From positions 186,001-250,000 of the forward strand of contig CAYJDA010000001.1 of assembly GCA_964368815.1 (NCBI GenBank): DNA of 64,000 nt, read 5' to 3'. This stretch comes from CAYJBH01 sp964368815. GTDB taxonomy: Bacteria; Bacillota; Clostridia; Oscillospirales; Ruminococcaceae. Positions 27,259 through 35,882 of the stretch are shown in pieces; positions within the stretch are counted from its first letter, which is position 1; each line of letters starts with the position of its first letter. Below the pieces are notes generated by a model. That model was not told the origin of the DNA. It did no database searches and saw only the letters and a program-made list of their open reading frames with translations. The position numbers were made by a program, and so were the translations under genes.

Positions 27259-28632
27259 ATGGTCTTTAAAGGTATTGACTGGAATGCATCAATTCTTCCC
27301 GAAATTGACAAAAATTTTATTCCTTTAGCAAAGATAATGAAAAGCTATTCTAACGCTCAACATCCTGTTTCTATCGCTGTTAAAAGAGGCGAGGGTGAAG
27401 TTTCAGTTTTTAATACTACGATCTTTGCAAAGGACTCAACTGCGGATGCTGATCTTTATTATATTGAACGTCTCGTAAAGTTTTTACTCTGGGCTAACGG
27501 CGGATATGAGGTTTCTATCTGCGGCTGTGATGATATAACTCAAAAAATAGCAGATTGCTATCAGATCGACGGTGAGCGTGAGTTTGATTATAATTTTATG
27601 CAGGGTGTATATGATTCACAATTTATTATACGTGCGGTTAATCAAGACTCTTTACCAAAAGAGAGCTCTAAAAGTATGGCAGTCGGCGGTCACTTTGACG
27701 GATGTCGAATTGGTTTTGATGCAGGCGGTTCCGACCGCAAGGTATCTGCCGTAATAGATGGTGAGACAGTTTTTTCCGAAGAAGTTGTTTGGTTTCCAAA
27801 AACTAATTCCGACCCTGATTATCACTATGATGGAATTATTTCGGCTTTTAAAACTGCTGCCTCCAAAATGCCACGTGTAGATGCCATCGGAATATCTTCA
27901 GCAGGAATTTACATAGATAACCGTACCCGGGTAGCCTCATTGTTTTTAAAGGTTGACAAGAAGGATTTTAACGAAAAAGTTGTTGACATTTATATAAGGG
28001 CGGCAAAGGAGATAGGTGATGTTCCCATTGTGGTAGCTAATGACGGGGACGTAACAGCACTTGCAGGTGCTGCCGGTCTTAATTCCGGATCGGTTATGGG
28101 CATAGCTATGGGAACCAGCGAGGCGGTTGGCTACGTTAATGCAGATGGAAACATAGAAGGATGGCTAAACGAGCTTGCCTTTGCCCCGATTGATGCAAAT
28201 CCCGACGCCATGATGGATGAATGGAGCGGTGATATTGGTTGCGGGGTGAAGTATTTCAGTCAAGATTCGGTAATTAAACTATCTGAAATGGGCGGAATTA
28301 AGTTAAAAGGTGAGTCACCGGCAGAAAAGCTTAAGGAGGTTCAGCAACTACTTGCAAATGGAGATCCCACGGCTAAGGCTGTTTTCTCGGATATAGGAGT
28401 ATATCTCGGACATGGCCTTGCATTCTATTCTTATTTTTATGATATTAAACATGTTTTAATGCTCGGACGGGTTATGAGTGGTGCCGGCGGTGACATAATA
28501 CTAAAAAAAGCCTGCGAAGTTTTGCAACAAGATTATCCTGAAGTTAATTTTATCCCTACTACGCCTGACGAAAAAACTCGGCGGGTCGGTCAATCTATGA
28601 CAGCTGCGGGTCTACCCGAGATAAAGAATTGA
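27259..28632 (+). CDS. ROK-family sugar-kinase-like protein with long N-terminal extension
   Basis: A 457-residue protein. The ASKHA nucleotide-binding start is GFDAGGSDRKVSAVIDGE near residue 155, followed by IGISSAGIYIDN, ANDGDVTALAGAAG and GIAMGTSEAVGYV, as in ROK glucokinase-type proteins. Before this is an extension of about 150 residues with no motif I recognise, and the ROK zinc motif (CxCGxxGC) is not present. A HTH is not evident, so it is more likely an enzyme than a repressor. AAGGAG precedes the ATG. The substrate is unknown; it may act with the following nucleoside kinase only by position. Confidence 0.65.
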   Translation: MVFKGIDWNASILPEIDKNFIPLAKIMKSYSNAQHPVSIAVKRGEGEVSVFNTTIFAKDSTADADLYYIERLVKFLLWANGGYEVSICGCDDITQKIADCYQIDGEREFDYNFMQGVYDSQFIIRAVNQDSLPKESSKSMAVGGHFDGCRIGFDAGGSDRKVSAVIDGETVFSEEVVWFPKTNSDPDYHYDGIISAFKTAASKMPRVDAIGISSAGIYIDNRTRVASLFLKVDKKDFNEKVVDIYIRAAKEIGDVPIVVANDGDVTALAGAAGLNSGSVMGIAMGTSEAVGYVNADGNIEGWLNELAFAPIDANPDAMMDEWSGDIGCGVKYFSQDSVIKLSEMGGIKLKGESPAEKLKEVQQLLANGDPTAKAVFSDIGVYLGHGLAFYSYFYDIKHVLMLGRVMSGAGGDIILKKACEVLQQDYPEVNFIPTTPDEKTRRVGQSMTAAGLPEIKN

Positions 28633-28683
28633 CCTTTTACTGTTTTTGATATATAATTGATGTTATTAGGCGAGGAATTTTTT

Positions 28684-29613
28684 ATGTTATCTTTGTACCC
28701 ACCAAAAAGACTTTGTGAAGTTGAAATGATAAACCTTGCAGCCAAAAATAAAGATGCGTTTATTGCCTGGTGTGAGGATAGTTATAGCAAAAGAATAGAG
28801 CATGTTTGTGCAACAATTCTTACCGGCAGATTTAAGGTTGTAATGCTAACCGGTCCGTCCTCTTGTGGTAAAACTACTACCTCAGGACGTATTGCCTCAA
28901 AACTTGTTGACATGGGTAAAAATGCCAAGGTTATATCCCTTGATAATTTTTTCCGTTGTCAGGACGAATATCCTGTTTTGCCTGATGGAACTAAAGATTT
29001 TGAAAGCATAGGAACAATTGATATTCCAGAGCTAACAAGGTGTATTTCTCAGCTAATGCAAAAAGGGGAGGCTGATATCCCGATTTATGATTTCGTAACT
29101 GCAAAGCGAAGTGAAAAGCGTGATCATATTGAGGTTGGTGATGGTATTGTTATTGTTGAAGGAATACATGCATTAAACCCCCAAATTACTACTAATTTTG
29201 GCAAAAGTGATCTATTTAAGGTATATTTAAGCATGAGAGAGGAATACTCTTTAAACGGACATCGTTTAATTCCTACAATCGACATGAGATTAGCGAGAAG
29301 AGCGATTCGAGACAATCTTTTTAGAGGTTATCCGCCAAAAAGGACACTGTCACTTTGGAGTAATGTTTGCCGCGGTGAAACACAATATATTAAGGTGTTT
29401 AAGCCCGAGGCGGACTATCTGTTAGATACCTCTCACAGTTATGAGCCCTGCCTGATGTCGCCTATGCTGAACTCAATAAACACGGAAGAAATCGATAACA
29501 TTGACCATATGAATCTTTTCAACGCATTAAAGGAGCGTTACAGCCTCTTTTCATCTATATTTAAGGAGGATATTCCCAACAACTCATTGCTTCGAGAATT
29601 TGTCGGCAACTAA
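28684..29613 (+). CDS. uridine kinase-like nucleoside kinase
   Basis: A 309-residue P-loop kinase of the uridine kinase/phosphoribulokinase family. The Walker A is TGPSSCGKTTTS, ISLDNFFR carries the catalytic acidic residue region, and IVIVEGIHALNP is the Walker B-like strand. Clostridial relatives often carry an N-terminal TGS-like domain; this one has only a short 45-residue lead. The ATG at 28684 follows GAGG by 8 bases, so the longer frame from 28657 was not used. It starts 50 bases after the ROK-like gene on the same strand and may be co-transcribed. Confidence 0.75.
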   Translation: MLSLYPPKRLCEVEMINLAAKNKDAFIAWCEDSYSKRIEHVCATILTGRFKVVMLTGPSSCGKTTTSGRIASKLVDMGKNAKVISLDNFFRCQDEYPVLPDGTKDFESIGTIDIPELTRCISQLMQKGEADIPIYDFVTAKRSEKRDHIEVGDGIVIVEGIHALNPQITTNFGKSDLFKVYLSMREEYSLNGHRLIPTIDMRLARRAIRDNLFRGYPPKRTLSLWSNVCRGETQYIKVFKPEADYLLDTSHSYEPCLMSPMLNSINTEEIDNIDHMNLFNALKERYSLFSSIFKEDIPNNSLLREFVGN

Positions 29614-29661
29614 ACTGTATATTACAAACTATGTAAGCATATATATTTTTAAGGAGAAGTT

Positions 29662-30024
29662 ATGATAGACAAGAATGATTTTATCGATGAATCCAAAAAG
29701 TTTTTCACCTCAATAACTGACACTGTTTCGGGTTATGCATGTGCCGGCAAACAAAAACTCGACATTATTTCGCTTGAATCAGAGCTGTCTAAGGCGCAAA
29801 GACAGCTTGGTGCGCTGGTCTACAGCCTCAAAAAGACCAATCAGGAGGATGAAGCCTTAACCAATCAATACATGGATGCAATAGACGAGATTTACAAAAA
29901 AATAGAAAGTGCAAAATCTTTAACGCAACCGGTAACGCATCAGACAAGACATTGTTCCGGATGTTCCGAAAAACTCTCAAACAACGATATTTTCTGTCCA
30001 AAATGCGGACAACGACAAGGATAA
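29662..30024 (+). CDS. small coiled-coil protein with C-terminal zinc ribbon
   Basis: A 120-residue soluble protein. Residues 30-90 form a heptad-rich helix (ISLESELSKAQRQLGALVYSLKK, DAIDEIYKKIESAK), and the end is a double CxxC zinc ribbon, CSGC and CPKC. This layout is common in small Firmicutes proteins of unknown role. AAGGAG lies 6 bases before the ATG, and an intrinsic terminator follows. No specific function can be assigned. Confidence 0.7.
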   Translation: MIDKNDFIDESKKFFTSITDTVSGYACAGKQKLDIISLESELSKAQRQLGALVYSLKKTNQEDEALTNQYMDAIDEIYKKIESAKSLTQPVTHQTRHCSGCSEKLSNNDIFCPKCGQRQG

Positions 30025-30042
30025 ATAATAATTTACTAATTT

Positions 30043-30075
30043 AAAAGGACGTGATTTTTTACACGTTCTTTTTTT
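30043..30075 (+). terminator. intrinsic terminator after the zinc-ribbon gene
   Basis: AAAAGGACGTG (30043-30053) pairs with CACGTTCTTTT (30062-30072) with one G-U pair, followed by a run of T. It lies 20 bases after the stop and just before the flippase start. Confidence 0.75.
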
Positions 30076-30097
30076 GTGTTTTTTCAGGAGATGGTTT

Positions 30098-31771
30098 ATG
30101 ATAATGAGCAGACAAAAATTCATTACCGGTGCTTTTATATTGTTTATTTCAACTTTTTTAGTTAAAATATTGGGCGCACTCTATCGAATTCCGCTAACCG
30201 ATATATTGGGAGGCGAAGGAATGGGCTACTACAGCACCGCTTTCAACCTTTTCACCCCAATTTATGCACTTTGTATTACCGGACTGCCTGTAGCTGTTTC
30301 TCACCTTGTTGCAGGTGCTGTTTCATCAGGTAATGAAAAGCAAGCCTCTGCAATTGTTAGGACCTCAATGCTGGTTTCCATCATTATAGGTTTTGTTGGA
30401 ACATTTTTACTTATTACCATTGCTAAACCATTTGGCAATATAGTCCATAATTCTGCGGCTGTTCCGGCTATTTATTGTCTTGCCCCAACTCTGTTGATTA
30501 GTTCAGTTTCCTCGGTATTGAGAGGAGCTACCCAGGGAAGACAAAACATGATTCCTACTGCAATTTCACAGCTAACCGAAGCAATAATAAAGCTCGGTGC
30601 CGGAATTGGGCTTGCAATGATTGTGTATGACCATTTAATGGATGAGTTTATTAAAACCGGTTATGTTCTTGATACCGTCTACCCAACTACTTCCGAGGCG
30701 TTTAATGCCATCATTCCGCTATGTGCCGCAGCATCGCTTGCAGGTGTTACTATATCAAACTTAATAGGAACAGTTGTATTAGCTTTCATAAGCAAGCGCT
30801 CAACAATAATTAGCGGAAGTATTTCTAAAGATATTGCCATCGAGCTTTTGCGTATGGCATTTCCGGTTGCACTGTCTGCAGTTGTTATTAATTTGACCTC
30901 CTTAATAGATCTCGTAACAATAATGAGACACATTGAAACATTGCTAAATGAACGAGCCTTAGAGCTTTATAATGCATATGAGGGCTTGCGTCTTGAGCTT
31001 AAAGGAGATGATCTTCCTAATTTTTTATATGGAAGTTATACCGGTGTTGCCATGTCAGTATTTCATCTTGTTCCATCACTTACCGTTGCACTCGGAATTA
31101 GCATAATGCCTCTTGTTTCCGGATATGTAAAGCAAAAAAACATGAGAGGTATTATTAATGCGGTAGAAACGGCATTAAGATTCACAGTACTACTTGCAGT
31201 TCCTGCGGGATTTGGCATCTCCGCTCTTGCAGGCCCAATCCTTTCTTTATTGTATCCATCGAGGGAGCAGGAGGTTGCAGTTGCAACACCAATGCTTATT
31301 ATACTTGGTTATTCTGCTATATTAGTTGCCATGTTAATTCCCATAAACACTGTGTTTCAAGCATTAGGTCGACCAGATTTACCGGTAAAACTCATGTTAA
31401 TTTCAGCTGCTGTAAAGCTAGTTTTAAATTTCGTATTAGTTCCCATTCCACAGCTTAACATTCAAGGCGCTGCATACTCCACTTTTTTCTGCTATCTCGT
31501 TTTGTTTATTCTTTCATCTGTAGCACTTTGTAAAAATTGCAAGGTTACAGTTCCCATAGCCGATATATTCTTTAGGGGGCTCGGCGCCGGAGGAATGAGT
31601 GCACTTGTTGCTTTTTTTATTCATGCATTACTTGTGGGGCACATAGGAAATGGTTGGTCGCTCGTATTTGCTGTGGTAGTATCTCTAGTTTTTCACCTGT
31701 TAATACAGCTTATTTTTGGTATTTTAAGAAAAAAAGATCTTTTATTACTGCCATTTATAAAAAAAATCTAA
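30098..31771 (+). CDS. MurJ/SpoVB-type lipid flippase (YabM-like)
   Basis: A 557-residue MVF/MOP-superfamily protein with about fourteen hydrophobic segments; it starts FITGAFILFISTFLVKILGA and has the conserved early LGGEGMGYYSTAF. Family members flip lipid-linked wall or polysaccharide precursors. It precedes mazG, hup and an rqcP gene, the same order as yabM-yabN-yabO in Bacillus, so it is probably the YabM/SpoVB-like member; whether it serves cortex or vegetative wall is not decided by sequence. AGGAG lies 7 bases before ATG 30098; the frame extends to 30074 and a second ATG is at 30104. Confidence 0.82.
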   Translation: MIMSRQKFITGAFILFISTFLVKILGALYRIPLTDILGGEGMGYYSTAFNLFTPIYALCITGLPVAVSHLVAGAVSSGNEKQASAIVRTSMLVSIIIGFVGTFLLITIAKPFGNIVHNSAAVPAIYCLAPTLLISSVSSVLRGATQGRQNMIPTAISQLTEAIIKLGAGIGLAMIVYDHLMDEFIKTGYVLDTVYPTTSEAFNAIIPLCAAASLAGVTISNLIGTVVLAFISKRSTIISGSISKDIAIELLRMAFPVALSAVVINLTSLIDLVTIMRHIETLLNERALELYNAYEGLRLELKGDDLPNFLYGSYTGVAMSVFHLVPSLTVALGISIMPLVSGYVKQKNMRGIINAVETALRFTVLLAVPAGFGISALAGPILSLLYPSREQEVAVATPMLIILGYSAILVAMLIPINTVFQALGRPDLPVKLMLISAAVKLVLNFVLVPIPQLNIQGAAYSTFFCYLVLFILSSVALCKNCKVTVPIADIFFRGLGAGGMSALVAFFIHALLVGHIGNGWSLVFAVVVSLVFHLLIQLIFGILRKKDLLLLPFIKKI

Positions 31772-31778
31772 AAAACCC

Positions 31779-31807
31779 TTGATTTTATTCTTGTTTTCAA
31801 GTAAAAT
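31779..31807 (+). promoter_or_regulatory. promoter of mazG
   Basis: TTGATT (31779-31784) and TAAAAT (31802-31807) are 17 bases apart, starting a few bases after the flippase stop. Because it lies inside the longest mazG frame, it argues for the start at 31824. Confidence 0.55.
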
Positions 31808-31823
31808 AATACACGTGGATAAA

Positions 31824-32525
31824 ATGTTTTTAAGGGAATTTGCCGAAAAGGCATCCTATAATATTAATGACCTTATAATGCTTGTCAGAATATTGCGTGA
31901 TCCCGATTATGGTTGTAGTTGGGATAAAGAGCAGACACATCAATCTGTTCGACATAATTTTGTTGAGGAGGTATATGAGGTGTTGGATGCTATAGACAAC
32001 GGCAACACCGAGATGTTGTGTGAAGAATTAGGCGACACTCTTTTGCAGGTTTGCTTACACACCGAAATGGAGTATGAGAAGGATAACTTCGATTTTGATA
32101 CCGTTTGTGACGGAATATGTAAAAAACTCATTTTTAGACATCCGCATATTTTTTCCGAAACTGTGGCTAATTCAACCGAAGAAGTGTTGAAAAATTGGGA
32201 AGAGCTAAAGCGCACCGAAAAAGGGCACGCCGACAAGGCAGCGGCCATTGAAGGAATAGCACGCTCTTTACCTGCACTTATGTACTCTAAGAAGTTGCAT
32301 AAACAGCTTTTCGAAAAAACTGATGCTGAAACAGCTTTGAAAGTAATATCTGAAAGGACAGCAGAGTTATCCAGTATCATCGAGTCAGGTCAGGATAGCG
32401 CAGAGACTATCGGAAAACTTTTGTTCGATGTTGTAGGACTTGCGAGAACCTTAGAACATGATCCCGAGCTTGCATTAATGTCAATTGCCGAGGAGTACAA
32501 GAATTCTTTAAACGGCAAACACTAA
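31824..32525 (+). CDS. mazG: nucleoside triphosphate pyrophosphohydrolase MazG
   Basis: Hydrolyses non-canonical NTPs to NMP and pyrophosphate. The all-alpha MazG domain shows CSWDKEQTHQSVRHNFVEEVYEV, with the EExxE metal motif, and CEELGDTLLQV with the matching ELGD; a second half repeats the helical pattern more weakly. At 233 residues it is the single-enzyme form, without the N-terminal methyltransferase that YabN of Bacillus carries. ATG 31824 was preferred to the upstream frame start at 31779, which lies in the promoter; the ribosome site (GTGGA, 4 bases away) is weak. Confidence 0.9.
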   Translation: MFLREFAEKASYNINDLIMLVRILRDPDYGCSWDKEQTHQSVRHNFVEEVYEVLDAIDNGNTEMLCEELGDTLLQVCLHTEMEYEKDNFDFDTVCDGICKKLIFRHPHIFSETVANSTEEVLKNWEELKRTEKGHADKAAAIEGIARSLPALMYSKKLHKQLFEKTDAETALKVISERTAELSSIIESGQDSAETIGKLLFDVVGLARTLEHDPELALMSIAEEYKNSLNGKH

Positions 32526-32584
32526 CCGTATTCACAGAGTAATTGCTCTATGAAATAAATAAACATAAATAAGGAGAAGTTAAA

Positions 32585-32857
32585 ATGACAAAGGTAGAGT
32601 TAGCTGCATGCGTAGCAGAAAAAACAGGTTTAACAAAAAAAGATGCTGAGAAAGCAACTAATGCTGTAATCGAAGCTGTTACAGAAGCTCTTACAAAGGG
32701 TGATAAGGTTTCTTTAGTAGGATTTGGTACTTTTGAAGTACGCGACCGTCCTGCACGTACAGGTCTAAACCCACGCACAAAGGAAAAAATTCAAATCGCT
32801 GCAACAAAAGCTCCAGCTTTTAAAGCAGGTAAAGCACTTAAAGACGCTGTAAAATAA
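32585..32857 (+). CDS. hup: HU family DNA-binding protein
   Basis: Histone-like dimer that bends and compacts DNA. The 90-residue sequence has the helical N-terminus (TKVELAACVAEKTGLTKKDA), the conserved GFGTFEVRDR turn and the beta-arm PRTKEKIQIAATKAPAFKAG. AAGGAG lies 7 bases before the ATG. It sits between mazG and rqcP, an order common in Clostridia. A long inverted repeat follows the stop. Confidence 0.96.
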   Translation: MTKVELAACVAEKTGLTKKDAEKATNAVIEAVTEALTKGDKVSLVGFGTFEVRDRPARTGLNPRTKEKIQIAATKAPAFKAGKALKDAVK

Positions 32858-32869
32858 TCATGTTCTGTT

Positions 32870-32912
32870 GTTTAAGGACTTTTCCGTTTAATATAAGGTA
32901 AAGTCCTTAAAC
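32870..32912. repeat. 13-bp inverted repeat after hup
   Basis: GTTTAAGGACTTT (32870-32882) and its exact complement AAAGTCCTTAAAC (32900-32912) enclose a 17-base loop. No T run follows, so termination is uncertain; it could also stabilise the hup mRNA end before rqcP. Confidence 0.6.
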
Positions 32913-32947
32913 TATGATTTATCATTGTAACAAAGGAATAATCAATA

Positions 32948-33211
32948 ATGCGCATTGACAAGTATCTTAAAATAACTAGGTTGATTAAGCGCCGTAGCGT
33001 TGCAAATGAGGTTGCGGATGTCGGACGAATTTCGGTTAATAATAGAGTTGTTAAGGCCGGCTATCAAGTTAAGGTGGATGACATTATTGAAATTATTTTT
33101 GGGAATCGCAAAATCACGGTTAGGGTCGACAGAGTTGAAGACAATGTACGCAAAGATGCCGCAAGAGAAATGTACACAATTTTAGACGAGGAATATGTTT
33201 CTCGGGATTAG
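32948..33211 (+). CDS. rqcP: S4-domain ribosome-associated protein RqcP (YabO)
   Basis: A 87-residue protein consisting of one S4 RNA-binding domain: MRIDKYLKITRLIKRRSVANEVADVGRI is the classic S4 core. In Bacillus RqcP helps RqcH add alanine tails in ribosome quality control. The order flippase, mazG, hup, rqcP supports the YabO identity over heat-shock Hsp15. The next genes in Bacillus and many Clostridia, yabP, yabQ and divIC, are missing; a tRNA gene follows instead. Confidence 0.85.
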   Translation: MRIDKYLKITRLIKRRSVANEVADVGRISVNNRVVKAGYQVKVDDIIEIIFGNRKITVRVDRVEDNVRKDAAREMYTILDEEYVSRD

Positions 33212-33233
33212 TAGTTTCTGCAATAATATGCAC

Positions 33234-33310
<77 letters not shown>

Positions 33311-33313
33311 ATT

Positions 33314-33349
33314 CGCTGTGAGCTTTACTAAGTTCACAGCGGATTTTTA
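33314..33349 (+). terminator. terminator of the tRNA-Arg gene
   Basis: CGCTGTGA (33314-33321) pairs with TCACAGCG (33334-33341), followed by GATTTTTATT, directly after the tRNA CCA end. Confidence 0.75.
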
Positions 33350-33368
33350 TTGTAGCAAAAAATCACTG

Positions 33369-33401
33369 GTCGCGGACTTAATTTTAGTTCGTGGCATTTT
33401 T
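33369..33401 (+). terminator. second terminator-like hairpin, wobble-paired
   Basis: GTCGCGGACT (33369-33378) pairs with AGTTCGTGGC (33386-33395) using three G-U pairs, then ATTTTTATTT. It works only as RNA from the plus strand and may back up the preceding terminator. Confidence 0.45.
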
Positions 33402-33446
33402 ATTTGAAAAATCATCGCTCCACACATTTATGAGAAAGGATTTAAC

Positions 33447-33797
33447 ATGAATATTGATAACAATTTTTGGGCTGCAATTGATGAATTGGTAACATCTTCA
33501 CAAATTGTAATCGATAGACCTAAAGGTACGCCTCACCCAAGATACCCAGATTTTATTTATCCGGTTGACTATGGTTATCTTAGCGATACATTTTCCATGG
33601 ATGGTAGTGGCATTGATATTTGGATAGGTTCTGATGAATCCATTGGTGTGGATGCGATTATATGTGTTGTAGATTTAGTTAAAAGAGATTCTGAAAATAA
33701 AATATTAATTAACTGCACAGAAGAAGAAACACAAATAATACACCAAATTCATAATGATACTGAATTTATGAAAGGCATACTTATAAAGAGATTGTAA
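33447..33797 (+). CDS. short inorganic-pyrophosphatase-like protein
   Basis: A 116-residue protein resembling the core of family I inorganic pyrophosphatase: YPVDYGYLSDTFSMDGSGIDIWIG aligns with the YPxNYGY and DGDPxDVLV region of the E. coli enzyme. Of the three catalytic aspartates in DxDxxD, the middle one is serine here (DGSGID). It is about 60 residues shorter than the full enzyme, and a normal ppa is present at 43207-43740. It is therefore probably not the main pyrophosphatase; it may act on another phosphoanhydride or be regulatory. AAAGGA precedes the ATG. It is the only protein gene between the tRNA and the transporter. Confidence 0.65.
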   Translation: MNIDNNFWAAIDELVTSSQIVIDRPKGTPHPRYPDFIYPVDYGYLSDTFSMDGSGIDIWIGSDESIGVDAIICVVDLVKRDSENKILINCTEEETQIIHQIHNDTEFMKGILIKRL

Positions 33798-33904
33798 GTA
33801 CCACATTATCTAAACTTTTGAAATGCAACTATGCAATAGTTCGGCTTTTGTTAAAACATACAAATTCATTTAGGAAAAATGTAAAACTTTTAGATGTTAT
33901 TTGT

Positions 33905-33933
33905 TTGACCAATCACAATTTTTTTGGTATAAT
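33905..33933 (+). promoter_or_regulatory. promoter of the NSS transporter
   Basis: TTGACC (33905-33910) and TATAAT (33928-33933) are 17 bases apart, 46 bases before the start codon. Confidence 0.7.
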
Positions 33934-33979
33934 GTTAATATTCATTGTATTAAATAGTCGATTTTAACAGAGGTGTTTT

Positions 33980-35335
33980 ATGAAAAAGCGGGAACAATGG
34001 GCTAGTAATTTCGGGTTTATTCTTGCAGCGGCAGGCTCTGCAGTAGGGCTCGGAAACATCTGGAAATTTCCTGGCAAGGTTGCTGAAAATGGTGGCGGTG
34101 CATTTATCGTCATTTACCTACTTATTATTGCATTGGTAGGATTTACAGTTATGCTTGCCGAGCTTACACTTGGCAGACATTCTCAAAAAAACATTGCCGC
34201 CGCATTTAGAGATATAAACAAGCGCTTTACATTTGTTGGAAAGTTGGGTGTTCTAACCGCATTTATTATCGCTTCCTACTACTGTGTAGTTGGCGGATGG
34301 GTCATGAGATATATTTTTGAATATATTACAGGAGCTGCTTTTGATGGTGGATATGAGGGTTATTTTATTTCACTCATCAGTTCAGGATTCGCCCCAATAA
34401 TATGGCAGCTAATCTTTTTGGTGCTTTCTTTACTTGTTATTATACGAGGAGTATCCGGTGGAATTGAGAAGGTAACTAAATTTTTAATGCCACTCCTATT
34501 AGTAATATTGGTAGTGATTACAATTCGCTCCTTAACGTTGGAAGGCGCCGGTGAAGGTCTTGCATTTATGTTGCGCTTCGACCTTTCGTCCTTTACCATG
34601 CAATCGGTTGTTGTTGCAATGGGTCAGGCTTTTTTCTCGTTATCGCTTGGCATGAGTATAATGATTACGTATGGCTCCTATCTGTCTAAGGAGGATAATC
34701 TTGCAAAGAGTACCGCCTCTATCTGTGCAATAGATACATTGGTTGCACTCCTGGCTGCCTTTGCAATCATTCCAGCTGTTACCGCTACCGGCACTGATAT
34801 GGGTAAGGGAGCAGGTTTTGCTTTCATAGCGCTTCCTGCCGTTTTTGCTGAAATGCCGTTCGGCCTGTTCTTTGGTCTACTTTTCTTTATATTATTGTTT
34901 TTTGCAGCCTTTACAAGTGCTATTTCAATTATCGAGGGAACGGTTGCCTATGCTTCTGAAGAGTATAAAATCAGTAGAATTAAAGCGACTATAATTATAG
35001 GTGCTTTAGCCTTTATTGTTGGTATCGGTTATTCCCTCTCGCAGGGCGCAGTTTCTCTTAACATTCCATGGTTTACCGGAGAAGGAAGTATATCTTTGGG
35101 TAATCTAATGGAATGGTTTACGGATAACCTCGCACTACCGCTCGGCGCTTTATTAACCTCAATATTTGTAGGTTATGTTTGGAAACCGGAAAATGCCATT
35201 GCTGAAATCGAGCAGGGAGGAAAGTTCAAATTTGCTCTAAAAGGATTTTTCACAATATCTATCAAATATATCTGCCCCATCGTTCTTGCAGTTATACTTT
35301 TCTACACTTTAGTACTTGGCGTCGGATTAAGCTAA
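33980..35335 (+). CDS. sodium-dependent transporter, NSS/SNF family
   Basis: A 451-residue secondary transporter of the neurotransmitter:sodium symporter family, which imports amino acids or similar substrates with sodium. TM1 carries the family signature FILAAAGSAVGLGNIWKFP with the unwound sodium-binding region. About eleven hydrophobic segments are present, as in the short prokaryotic NSS proteins (MhsT/TnaT type). The substrate is unknown. GAGG lies 6 bases before the ATG. Confidence 0.93.
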   Translation: MKKREQWASNFGFILAAAGSAVGLGNIWKFPGKVAENGGGAFIVIYLLIIALVGFTVMLAELTLGRHSQKNIAAAFRDINKRFTFVGKLGVLTAFIIASYYCVVGGWVMRYIFEYITGAAFDGGYEGYFISLISSGFAPIIWQLIFLVLSLLVIIRGVSGGIEKVTKFLMPLLLVILVVITIRSLTLEGAGEGLAFMLRFDLSSFTMQSVVVAMGQAFFSLSLGMSIMITYGSYLSKEDNLAKSTASICAIDTLVALLAAFAIIPAVTATGTDMGKGAGFAFIALPAVFAEMPFGLFFGLLFFILLFFAAFTSAISIIEGTVAYASEEYKISRIKATIIIGALAFIVGIGYSLSQGAVSLNIPWFTGEGSISLGNLMEWFTDNLALPLGALLTSIFVGYVWKPENAIAEIEQGGKFKFALKGFFTISIKYICPIVLAVILFYTLVLGVGLS

Positions 35336-35375
35336 CTGGGTATTTGTTTACAAGGTTAAGGAGCAACTTAATTTT

Positions 35376-35882
35376 ATGAAAAAAGTTATTTTTATTTTGT
35401 TGGCGTTCGTATATCTTACCTCATGCTCCAATAAATCTTTATCACACAGCGAAACCTCTGTGTCATCAATTGTAACATCCTCCTCCAAAGCTGAAGCCTC
35501 TTCCATTGCATCTGTGCCCAATTCCTCTGCTAGTGGTTCTTCAATTGCCATCGATGAAGTGTTTGTTGTTAGCACCGCTGTTATTGAGAATGGTGAGCAC
35601 GCCTCCTCTGCTACAATTAATATTTACAGCGATAACACCGTCGAGGTACTAAATTTTAACTATGATGGTAGGGCTCCCGATGTTTATATAGCTGTTGGGA
35701 TTAAATCAGAAGACGGCTCGTTTGAAAGGGTAGCATTAATAAGCAATAAAATTGAGGGTGTGCAACAGGATGCAACCCTCAACCTAACGTTAAATAATGT
35801 AGGTGATTTTAATGCTGTTTCTATCTACTGTGAACAATATTCCGATGATTTTGGTTCCAGCTTATTAAACGATGTATTATAA
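35376..35882 (+). CDS. DM13-domain lipoprotein
   Basis: A 168-residue secreted lipoprotein. The signal peptide ends in the lipobox LTSCS (Cys about residue 17), followed by a Ser/Ala-rich linker (about 20-60) and a domain with NFNYDGRAPDVYIAVG and FNAVSIYCEQYSDDFGS, matching the DM13 fold, a cupredoxin-like domain with a conserved cysteine suggested to take part in redox. Function in bacteria is not established. AAGGAG is 12 bases before ATG. It overlaps the convergent lipoprotein gene by 6 bases. Confidence 0.7.
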   Translation: MKKVIFILLAFVYLTSCSNKSLSHSETSVSSIVTSSSKAEASSIASVPNSSASGSSIAIDEVFVVSTAVIENGEHASSATINIYSDNTVEVLNFNYDGRAPDVYIAVGIKSEDGSFERVALISNKIEGVQQDATLNLTLNNVGDFNAVSIYCEQYSDDFGSSLLNDVL

